Shown in pieces: positions 14,924 through 21,435 of a stretch of 35,271 nucleotides of DNA; position 1 is the first letter of the stretch; each line of letters starts with the position of its first letter. Where the stretch lies: NCBI GenBank assembly GCA_964574405.1, contig CAZNNN010000004.1, positions 1 to 35,271 of the forward strand, in the 5' to 3' direction. Made by a program: the position numbers and the translations under genes. The stretch is from JBBAAW01 sp964574405. Lineage in GTDB: Bacteria > Patescibacteriota > WWE3 > UBA101185 > UBA10185. Below the pieces are notes generated by a model that ran no database searches, was not told the origin of the DNA, and worked only from the letters and a program-made list of their open reading frames with translations.

Positions 14924-15797
14924 GGTTTTGCAAAATGCTAATAAGGAAAAGCTTTTTACCGCATCAAATTTAGTTGTAATGACGCTAACATTCTTGGTTT
15001 TTGGACTTTTTGTGTTAATTGAAGTTTTGTCTCAAACGGCACTTAGCAAGCTGGAAAAAGAGGCCGCGGTTACTATCTTTTTTAAGGACGACTTTGGGGA
15101 GTCGCAAATTTTGAGTTTAAAGTCGCAGGTAGAAAGTGATAAACGGGTTTACAGCGTTAAATATGTATCTAAAGAGGATGCGTTTACTATTTTTAAGGAG
15201 CTAAACAAAGACGAGCCACTGCTTCTAGAATCGGTTACTGCTAGTGTCCTGCCAGCGAGTTTAGAAGTAAAAGCAAAAAATGTTTCTATGTTAAGTAGTT
15301 TGTCGGACGAATATACCAAAGTTGAGGGTGTAGAAGGGGTTAAATTTTTTAAGGATATTATTGAGCGCTTTAATTTTTGGCGAGGTGTTTTAAGTATTGG
15401 CGTTGGGGTAATTTTGGCAATTTTGCTTTTTGTTTCATTTTCTATTGTAGTTTCCACGGTTAGAACGGCAATTTCTCTGCGGGGGATGGAGTATGAAATT
15501 CTAAAATTAGTGGGCGCTACGGATGATTTTGTAAAAAAACCTCTAATTTACCAAGGAGTTATGTATGGCGGGGTTTCGGCTTTTATAGCGGGTTTAGTAT
15601 ATTCTACTCTAATACTTGTTGTACTATTTTCCGGGCTTCTAGGATCCTTAGGGATCTCTGAACTTGTTTTAATTTCCAGTTTGGCTATTCCTGCTTGGTT
15701 GTTTGCTATCGTTTTAACCTTGGTTTTATCTCTCTGCGGTATCTTTCTAGGCTACATCTCCAGCACCTCCGCGGTTAAAAAGTATTTAAATTATTAA
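14904..15797 (+). CDS. ftsX: Cell division protein FtsX
   Basis: 297 aa with four membrane helices: one N-terminal (ASNLVVMTLTFLVFGLF) and three C-terminal. An extracellular loop of ~130 residues, which in known systems binds the hydrolase activator, lies between TM1 and TM2. RGMEYEILKLVGAT is the typical FtsX/MacB-fold cytoplasmic loop. I choose ATG 14904 over 14886 because AGGAAGG (14892-14898) lies 5 nt before it, a clear ribosome-binding site. Internal operon genes here use such sites while first genes are leaderless. It is followed after 3 nt by the M23 gene, its likely partner. Confidence 0.93.
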   Translation: MPKVLNKVLQNANKEKLFTASNLVVMTLTFLVFGLFVLIEVLSQTALSKLEKEAAVTIFFKDDFGESQILSLKSQVESDKRVYSVKYVSKEDAFTIFKELNKDEPLLLESVTASVLPASLEVKAKNVSMLSSLSDEYTKVEGVEGVKFFKDIIERFNFWRGVLSIGVGVILAILLFVSFSIVVSTVRTAISLRGMEYEILKLVGATDDFVKKPLIYQGVMYGGVSAFIAGLVYSTLILVVLFSGLLGSLGISELVLISSLAIPAWLFAIVLTLVLSLCGIFLGYISSTSAVKKYLNY

Positions 15798-15800
15798 TGT

Positions 15801-16991
15801 ATGTTTAAACGACTTTTGGTTTTCGCGCTACTTATAATTTCTTTTGCTGTGGTTATAAATATGCCTATTTTTGCTCAAGAAGACGCGCCAGCCGATGCCT
15901 TAAGAGATAAAATTGCGGAACTGGAGCAAAAGCTAAAAAATCTTGCCGGAACGGAGCAATCGCTTAGCAAAGAGATAAACTATTTGGATGCACAAATTAA
16001 CCTTACGGAGTTGCGTATCCAGCAGTCAAACGCGGAAATTGTAAGAAGAAACACCCAGATTAGTAAGTTGGAGGAAGATATTGGCGACTTGGGGGAGCGG
16101 ATTGGAAAACTATCCAGTACTATTGATCTTCAAAATGAAATTTTAGGCAAACGCTCGCGGGCTCGATATGAAAGTATTGAAACCTCTCCGCTGTATGTAA
16201 TTTTTGGATCGGGAAGTTTAAGTGGGATTGTCCAAAAGCTGGAGTATTTGCGAACTATGTCGGTAGAGGATAAAAAATTGTTGGATCAAATGCGGGAAAC
16301 GCGAGGTGTTTATGATAAGCAAAAAGGCTTGTTGGGCGATAAAAAAGACCAAATTGAGTCATTAAAAAAACAAGTAGAGGCGGAAAAGCGCAATTTAGAA
16401 GTATACAGCAATCAGCTTGATGCTAAAAAAGTGGAGAAGAAAAAGCTTTTGGAAGATACGCAAAATAACGAAGCCAATTATCAAAAGTTACTCTCCCAAG
16501 CCAAAGCAGAGTTAGAAGCTATCCAAGGAATTGTGGCGGGAATTAACTTTTCTAATGGAGAAAAGGTTAAAAAAGGCGATTTAATAGCCTATATGGGAAA
16601 TTCCGGCTCGCCTTATTGTTCCACGGGCTCGCATCTGCATTTTGAGGTGCGGAAAAATGGAGCATTAATGAATGCGGAAAGTTATCTAAAACCAAAAACA
16701 CTTATGGTTTATCATTATTCCAATGGAAATACTAAAATTGGAAGTGGAAATTGGGATTGGCCTATGGATAGTCCCCAAATTACTCAAAGATTTGGAAAAA
16801 CTCCGTGGTCTTGGCGATATTCAGGTGGACAGCATACAGGAATTGATATGGTAGACGACAATATAAAAATTACCGCCCCGGCGGACGGAATTTATGTACG
16901 AAGCGTGCAAAATTGTTACGGAGTTGGTTTAAATTATGCCGCCATTGATCACGGAGGTGGAGTTGTAAGCTACTATTTACACATTCGTTAG
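15801..16991 (+). CDS. EnvC-like coiled-coil protein with a circularly permuted M23 peptidase domain
   Basis: 396 aa. Signal peptide (residues 1-25, cut near FAQ-ED), then two long coiled-coil stretches (~30-125 and ~155-240), as in EnvC and other FtsEX-dependent hydrolase partners. The peptidase part is rearranged. The segment that normally ends an M23 domain (KKGDLIAYMGNSGS ... HLHFEV, H278/H280) comes first. The normal beginning (RFGKTPWSWR, HTGID with H345/D349) and middle (YLHI, H394) come after it, and the protein stops there. All usual zinc and catalytic positions occur once each, in rotated order. It therefore looks like an active permuted domain, not a truncation. It directly follows ftsX, so it should be the wall hydrolase (or its activator) controlled by FtsEX at the septum. 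Confidence 0.9.
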   Translation: MFKRLLVFALLIISFAVVINMPIFAQEDAPADALRDKIAELEQKLKNLAGTEQSLSKEINYLDAQINLTELRIQQSNAEIVRRNTQISKLEEDIGDLGERIGKLSSTIDLQNEILGKRSRARYESIETSPLYVIFGSGSLSGIVQKLEYLRTMSVEDKKLLDQMRETRGVYDKQKGLLGDKKDQIESLKKQVEAEKRNLEVYSNQLDAKKVEKKKLLEDTQNNEANYQKLLSQAKAELEAIQGIVAGINFSNGEKVKKGDLIAYMGNSGSPYCSTGSHLHFEVRKNGALMNAESYLKPKTLMVYHYSNGNTKIGSGNWDWPMDSPQITQRFGKTPWSWRYSGGQHTGIDMVDDNIKITAPADGIYVRSVQNCYGVGLNYAAIDHGGGVVSYYLHIR

Positions 16992-16995
16992 CGTA

Positions 16996-17036
16996 GTGGC
17001 GGGGAATTCTAGTGAAACTAGAAGTCAAGATCTTGA
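16996..17036. repeat. Double-dyad repeat, copy 2
   Basis: 36/41 identical to 12676-12716. Dyads TTCTAGT-GAA-ACTAGAA and TCAAGATCTTGA. It begins 5 bp after the M23 stop. The last 4 bases of the palindrome are the first 4 bases of the -35 (TTGACA, 17033-17038) of the next gene, so a bound protein would block that promoter. The hairpins may also slow read-through from the ftsEX operon. Confidence 0.75.
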
Positions 17037-17061
17037 CACACTTCACAGCGACTATTAAATT
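17033..17061 (+). promoter_or_regulatory. Promoter of the 17068 unit
   Basis: TTGACA (17033-17038), 17 bp, TAAATT (17056-17061), then 6 nt and the GTG at 17068. Transcription should begin at the G of GTG, a leaderless GTG start. Confidence 0.7.
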
Positions 17062-17067
17062 GCGGGT

Positions 17068-17742
17068 GTGTTAATTTACGCGTGGCAGAGAATTATTAGT
17101 TTAGCCTTTTCGCTTGTTGTTATAGCGTCTATTATATTGTCCACGCTTTCATGTCTGCCAGTTTACGCCCTATCAGATTACTCTTTTGACTTTATTTTAC
17201 CTCAAAATGTTTTAAGGGACGGGCAGGAAGTGGTTGCCCAATTTACTTGGAACATCCAAGATTTTACTATGGTGGAGCAAAAGCGACTCACGGTTAAGCC
17301 TTTTATTTCTGCGGGGGCGGTGGAAATTTACAATGAGGATTTAAAAAAATTTGTAGGCACGGCGGACTTTAATAGCTGGCTTCCCTCTTTGCAAAAAGAA
17401 ATGCGCGTAAGGTTTAGTGGGGTGCAGAGCCTAGAAACCCCGGCGTCTTTGCACTTTTACCTTTACGACACTTTAACAGGTAAAAAATATGAAACGCCAG
17501 TTAAAAAGGTGTGGGGAACGGCTTATTATAAAAAGTATACGGATTTAATAAACGAGAATATCTTGTTGAATACGGGTATTCCAAAAACTTCTAACGACGC
17601 TAAAACGCTCACGGAGTCGGTAATCGATGTGGCTAAGCCCGCCGATACCAAACCCCACGACCCGGTTAAAATATATTTGTGGTACTTAAGTCCTGCCCTT
17701 TTTCTTTATGGTCTGCTAAAATCACCCCATGGTTTTGGTTAA
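17068..17742 (+). CDS. Hypothetical exported, membrane-anchored protein
   Basis: 224 aa with a GTG start. A signal peptide or N-terminal anchor spans residues ~10-35 (a long hydrophobic run, then VYALSDY). The outer domain is ~150 aa and beta-rich, and a C-terminal hydrophobic stretch (YLWYLSPALFLYGLL) could be a second anchor. I recognise no family. The extracellular part alternates hydrophobic strands (FILPQNVLRDGQEVVAQFTW, ASLHFYLYD) in an immunoglobulin-like way, which is a guess. It overlaps vanZ by 14 bp, so the two are probably translated together. It follows the division cassette but has its own promoter. Confidence 0.7.
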   Translation: MLIYAWQRIISLAFSLVVIASIILSTLSCLPVYALSDYSFDFILPQNVLRDGQEVVAQFTWNIQDFTMVEQKRLTVKPFISAGAVEIYNEDLKKFVGTADFNSWLPSLQKEMRVRFSGVQSLETPASLHFYLYDTLTGKKYETPVKKVWGTAYYKKYTDLINENILLNTGIPKTSNDAKTLTESVIDVAKPADTKPHDPVKIYLWYLSPALFLYGLLKSPHGFG

Positions 17743-18100
17743 AAAATGGTTTCCAGCCCTAGCAATTTGCGCTTTTTTGTTTTGGTCGTCGTCCAGATCC
17801 AATATGGAAATATCGCCGGACAAGAGTGTGGATTTCCCAACTAGGAAAATAGTCCATTTTCTTATCTACGGAGCTTTGTGCGTTTCGCTATATAGGGCAA
17901 CGGGGAGTTTAGCGCTTTCAGTTATTTTAGCCGGGTTGTATGGTCTGTTTGATGAGTACCACCAGCTTTTTACGCCCTTAAGAAGTGGTAAAATGAGTGA
18001 TGTTGTAATAGACTTGCTTGGAGCCACATCTGGCGCGTCTTTATTATGGAAATTTTATCCAAATCTACCAAAGATACTCAAAAACTGGCTGAAGCCCTAG
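17729..18100 (+). CDS. VanZ-family membrane protein
   Basis: 123 aa, about four membrane helices. The VanZ motifs are present: KIVHFLIYGAL in the second helix, DEYHQLFTPLRSGKMSD in the loop, and the final DLLGATSGA helix. VanZ proteins are small membrane proteins linked to teicoplanin resistance in some Gram-positives; in most bacteria their role is unknown, and some are suggested to act on envelope lipids or glycans. It overlaps the preceding hypothetical (14 bp) and the next gene, tsaE (55 bp), so translational coupling is likely. Confidence 0.85.
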   Translation: MVLVKKWFPALAICAFLFWSSSRSNMEISPDKSVDFPTRKIVHFLIYGALCVSLYRATGSLALSVILAGLYGLFDEYHQLFTPLRSGKMSDVVIDLLGATSGASLLWKFYPNLPKILKNWLKP

Positions 18101-18504
18101 CCCAAAAAGTTAAGCCCGGGATGGTTTTGGCTCTTTTTGGCGACTTAGGATCGGGGAAAACCACTTTTACAGCCTTTTTGGTAAAAGCTTTAGGTTTTGA
18201 CTGCCGGGTGCAAAGCCCCACCTTTGTAATTCATCGGAGATATTCTCACTCGTCAGTCATTGCGAGTCCGCCTTGGCGGACGAAGCAATCTATCAATGTC
18301 ATTCACCATGTAGACCTGTACCGACTGACTTCAAAGGAGGAAGTTTTGGATCTTGGACTGCCGGAGATGTTGCAGGAGTCGCATTCTCTAGTATTACTAG
18401 AATGGCCCGAGTTGGCAAGGGATTTTCTGCCTCCAGATGTGATAAAGCTTTATTTTACAACCATCGACGAGAATTCTAGGCGTATAATTGTGGAAGGACT
18501 GTAG
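18046..18504 (+). CDS. tsaE: tRNA threonylcarbamoyladenosine biosynthesis ATPase TsaE, with an inserted segment
   Basis: 152 aa. P-loop GDLGSGKTT (residues 32-40), SPTF (57-60), HVDLYRL (88-94) and LLEWPE (117-122) identify TsaE, the ATPase that drives the TsaB-TsaD-TsaE complex for t6A37 on ANN-decoding tRNAs. Between SPTF and HVDLYRL there are 27 residues where E. coli TsaE has about 14. The extra ~13 residues coincide with a palindromic DNA element (18259-18289). The insert keeps the frame and all motifs remain, so the protein is probably still active. The start lies inside vanZ; no upstream site is visible, consistent with coupling. A mini TsaB follows after 6 nt. Confidence 0.92.
   Translation: MEILSKSTKDTQKLAEALAQKVKPGMVLALFGDLGSGKTTFTAFLVKALGFDCRVQSPTFVIHRRYSHSSVIASPPWRTKQSINVIHHVDLYRLTSKEEVLDLGLPEMLQESHSLVLLEWPELARDFLPPDVIKLYFTTIDENSRRIIVEGL
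18259..18289. repeat. Palindromic repeat element inserted in tsaE
   Basis: A nested dyad: ATTGC (18259-18263), GAG, TCCGCC (18267-18272), TT, GGCGGA (18275-18280), CGAA, GCAAT (18285-18289). It is flanked by GTCATT on both sides (18256-18261 and 18298-18303). The pattern TCATTGCGAG...GAAGCAATC matches a short palindromic repeat I know from many unrelated bacterial genomes, usually intergenic. Here it lies within a coding sequence and adds about 13 codons. Confidence 0.7.
18387..18401. repeat. Third TCTAGT-N3-ACTAGA dyad, within tsaE
   Basis: TCTAGT-ATT-ACTAGA reproduces the arms and spacing of the first dyad in the 41-bp repeats, but lacks the second palindrome. It encodes the conserved SLVLLE of TsaE, so it may be a coincidence of codon choice. 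Confidence 0.35.
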
Positions 18505-18510
18505 GAACTT

Positions 18511-18831
18511 ATGTACAAAATATACCTAGACACTTCAAAACGCTATTTAAATAAAGTTACGCTTTATGGTGATGATAAGGTAGTCGATGAGAAGTCTGGC
18601 GACATTGATGTGGTGCAAACCATCGCTGATTTGTTATCCGCGCATAAACTTAAACCCGAGGATGTTTTTGTGGATTATTTTGAAGGTCCAGGAGATTCTT
18701 TCACCGGTTTAAAAATTGGATCGGCCATTGCCAACACCTTTAACTTTGCTACGGGAAAAATAAAGTCAGCGGATGTAAAACTCCCCAATTACGGTCGCGA
18801 ACCCAATATTTCCCCACGCAAAAACAAGTAA
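18511..18831 (+). CDS. tsaB: Short TsaB-like protein (t6A biosynthesis)
   Basis: 106 aa against ~220-230 for typical TsaB. The N-terminal actin-like fold is recognisable: a first strand with DTS (residues 7-9), and the hallmark loop GPGDSFTGLKIG (59-70), which in TsaB is GPGSFTGLRIG, here with one extra Asp. The second half of TsaB is absent and the protein ends in a basic tail. In the t6A complex TsaB is a non-catalytic partner of TsaD, docking mainly through its N-terminal domain, so a one-domain form could suffice. It starts 6 nt after tsaE, with TAGGA overlapping the tsaE stop as a possible ribosome-binding site. It ends 5 bp from the convergent secA. The next reading frames show no continuation, so it is not a simple frameshift. 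Confidence 0.8.
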   Translation: MYKIYLDTSKRYLNKVTLYGDDKVVDEKSGDIDVVQTIADLLSAHKLKPEDVFVDYFEGPGDSFTGLKIGSAIANTFNFATGKIKSADVKLPNYGREPNISPRKNK

Positions 18832-18836
18832 TCTAT

Positions 18837-21398
18837 TTACTTTCCGTGGCAGTTTTTAAATTTTTTCCCGCTACCGCAGTGGCAAGGATCGTTGCGACCA
18901 ATTTTAAGTCCGCCGGATTTTACTTCCTCCACTTTATAGCCTTTTGGTGCATCATCTTCGGCGGTTACGCCACTTTGCAACTCTCCGTGTTGATATTTTA
19001 CTGAACCCATCGCCAGCAGGCTGTCACTGTGTTTTTTTGGAGTCGTTCCACTAACTTGCGTTTCTATATTTTGGAGTCGTTGCCAAATTTCATTGTAAAT
19101 TCGCTTTACCAAAAGCTCAAACCTACCGTGACCCTCCGTTCTATATTCCACTAAATGATCCCGCTGGGCGTAGGCTTTAAGGGCGGTAGATTCGCGCAGG
19201 TTTTCCATGTCCACCAGATGATCCATCCAATTAATGTCTATTACAGGCAAAGAACTTTCCGCAAAAATTAGGTGCCAAGGCACCTCGCCAAAGCCGGTTT
19301 GCATTTTATCCCAAAACTCTTGCGTAAAGCTGGTATTTTCCGCCAGTTTTTTAATAAGCCACTCGGCATTTTCTTTAATATGCTCTGGTAACTTACTGGT
19401 ATTTCCATCCGTTAATTCCGTAAAGGATAAAATTTTTCTTCGTAATTTATAAACCACATCTCGGTGAATGTTTATAACATCGTCCATCTCCACCACGCGT
19501 TTTCTGCTGTCAAAATGAAAACCCTCCACTTTTTTTTGCGCGTTTTCAATAGAGCGACTCACTAGCCCTGCTTCCAAGGGGGTGTTGTCCTCCATGCCAA
19601 AACGATCCATAAGATTTTTCATTTGATCGCCACCAAAAATTCGCATTAAGTCGTCCTGCAGGGAAATATAAAACCGAGATGACCCAGGGTCGCCCTGCCT
19701 AGCCGCACGCCCCCTTAACTGGTTATCAATTCTTCTGGCTTCGTGTCGCTCTGTTCCTATAACATGCAGTCCGCCTAGAGCGGTTATTTCTTGTTGTTCC
19801 TCTGGGGTGGAAGGGTCTCCGCCTAAAATAATGTCTACGCCTCTGCCCGCCATATTGGTGGAAACTGTAACCGCGCCTTTTTTACCAGCTTGGGCAATAA
19901 TTAAGGCTTCGCTTTCGTGGTTTTTGGCGTTTAAAATTTCATGTTTAACACCGCGCCTTTTTAATTGTTCGTGAATCATTTGCGACTTTTCTACGGAAGT
20001 TGTACCAACTAATACCGGTTGACCTTTTTGATGTTTTTCGGCAATTTCGTCTGCCACCGCCTTAAATTTGGCAGATTCGGTTTTGTAAATAACATCGTTT
20101 AAATCTTTTCTTACGCAAGGATTGTTGGTTGGAATAATTACCACCTCTAATTTGTAGATCTTAAAGAACTCTTCGGCTTCAGTTTCTGCCGTTCCCGTCA
20201 TACCGGCAAGTTTCTTGTACATTCTAAAATAGTTTTGGTAAGAAATTTCTGCTAAAGTGCGTGATTCTTGTTGAATTTCCACCCCCTCTTTTGATTCCAG
20301 TGCTTGGTGAAGTCCGTGTGAGTATCTGTTACTAGGCAAGAGTCTACCGGTAAATTGATCCACAATAATAACTTGACCTTCTTTAACCACATAGTCTTTA
20401 TCTTTTTCGTACAGCGAGTTGGCGGTAAGGGCTTGTTCTAAAAGATGCACCATTTCAAAATCTTGTTCGTACAGGTTTACTACGCCCAGCATTTTTTCTA
20501 TCCTGCGGATACCTAAATCCGTAAGTGTAGAGGTTTTAAATTTTTCATCCACCTCATAATCCTGATTTTTTATAAGGTTTTTTACAATTTCATTGGAGTT
20601 TTTGTATCTTTCAGAGGGTTTTTGGGCGGTAGTGGAGATAATTAACGGGGTTCTAGCCACATCAATTAAAATGGAGTCTACTTCATCTACAATGGCAAAG
20701 TTATGCGCGCCGTAATCTCCGTTAGGATTAGTTTGTACTACCTCGCCGGTGCTTCTAGCCATGTTGTCGCGCAAATAATCAAAGCCAAATTCATGATTGG
20801 TTCCGTAAGTTATGTGACACAAGTACGCTTCTTTTCTGGGCGACTCTTTAAGATGCTTGGCGTATTCGTCTTGAAATTGCGGATTGGCGTACTGTGGATC
20901 GTAAACAAAAGCTTTTTCTTGCATAATTACGCCTACCTTTAAGCCTAGATAGTTATAAACCGGACCCATCCAACCTGCTCCGTGACGGGAGAGATAGTCG
21001 TTGGGAGTTACTAAATGTGCGCCTTTTCCGATTAACGCGTTTAGATACAGGGGCAAGGTAGCTGTTAAAGTTTTGCCTTCACCGGTTTTTTGTTCAGAAA
21101 TTTTTCCTTGGTGCAAAATCATGCCAGCTATAAGTTGTACATCAAAATGGCGTTTTTGCAGGGTTCTTACGCTGGCTTCTCGTACTAAGGCGTAGGCTTT
21201 GGGCAAAATCTCATCCAAATGCGCTTTTTGTTCCGTATCGCTTTGATTTTTTAACTCGCTGATCCACTGATTGGTTTGTTCCACAGCTTGTTCCTGCGTC
21301 AACCCTTTTGCCCAACCCTCCAGCTTGTTAATTTCTGCCACCATCGGACGGAATTTATTTATTTGTCGCTCGTTAGAGTCAAAAAGTTTTCCAAACAT
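18837..21398 (-). CDS. secA: Preprotein translocase ATPase SecA
   Basis: 853 aa, full length. Walker A GEGKT (residues 106-110), DEVDS Walker B, the preprotein cross-linking and helical scaffold domains, GRAARQGDPG (motif VI) and a C-terminal zinc motif CHCGSGKKFKNCH are all present. SecA drives proteins through SecYEG; here it would serve the exported M23, FemAB-linked wall proteins and others in the window. The ATG at 21398 lies 9 nt after a perfect minus-strand TATAAT, so the leader is about 2-3 nt. Its promoter is back to back with that of the helicase at 21429. Confidence 0.97.
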   Translation of the reverse strand: MFGKLFDSNERQINKFRPMVAEINKLEGWAKGLTQEQAVEQTNQWISELKNQSDTEQKAHLDEILPKAYALVREASVRTLQKRHFDVQLIAGMILHQGKISEQKTGEGKTLTATLPLYLNALIGKGAHLVTPNDYLSRHGAGWMGPVYNYLGLKVGVIMQEKAFVYDPQYANPQFQDEYAKHLKESPRKEAYLCHITYGTNHEFGFDYLRDNMARSTGEVVQTNPNGDYGAHNFAIVDEVDSILIDVARTPLIISTTAQKPSERYKNSNEIVKNLIKNQDYEVDEKFKTSTLTDLGIRRIEKMLGVVNLYEQDFEMVHLLEQALTANSLYEKDKDYVVKEGQVIIVDQFTGRLLPSNRYSHGLHQALESKEGVEIQQESRTLAEISYQNYFRMYKKLAGMTGTAETEAEEFFKIYKLEVVIIPTNNPCVRKDLNDVIYKTESAKFKAVADEIAEKHQKGQPVLVGTTSVEKSQMIHEQLKRRGVKHEILNAKNHESEALIIAQAGKKGAVTVSTNMAGRGVDIILGGDPSTPEEQQEITALGGLHVIGTERHEARRIDNQLRGRAARQGDPGSSRFYISLQDDLMRIFGGDQMKNLMDRFGMEDNTPLEAGLVSRSIENAQKKVEGFHFDSRKRVVEMDDVINIHRDVVYKLRRKILSFTELTDGNTSKLPEHIKENAEWLIKKLAENTSFTQEFWDKMQTGFGEVPWHLIFAESSLPVIDINWMDHLVDMENLRESTALKAYAQRDHLVEYRTEGHGRFELLVKRIYNEIWQRLQNIETQVSGTTPKKHSDSLLAMGSVKYQHGELQSGVTAEDDAPKGYKVEEVKSGGLKIGRNDPCHCGSGKKFKNCHGK

Positions 21399-21407
21399 AA
21401 CCAGCGA

Positions 21408-21435
21408 ATTATACGATATAATTGGCGGGTGGCAA
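21408..21435. promoter_or_regulatory. Back-to-back promoters of secA (-) and the helicase (+)
   Basis: Minus: TTGCCA (21435-21430), 16 bp, TATAAT (21413-21408), for secA. Plus: TATAAT (21417-21422), 6 nt, GTG at 21429, for the helicase. The two -10 elements are 3 bp apart, so only one promoter can be open at a time. Confidence 0.65.

Noticed and set aside
21276..21428. 51-residue N-terminal extension of the Fe-S helicase
   Set aside because: It is antisense to the secA start and crosses both promoters. Leaderless GTG 21429 fits better.
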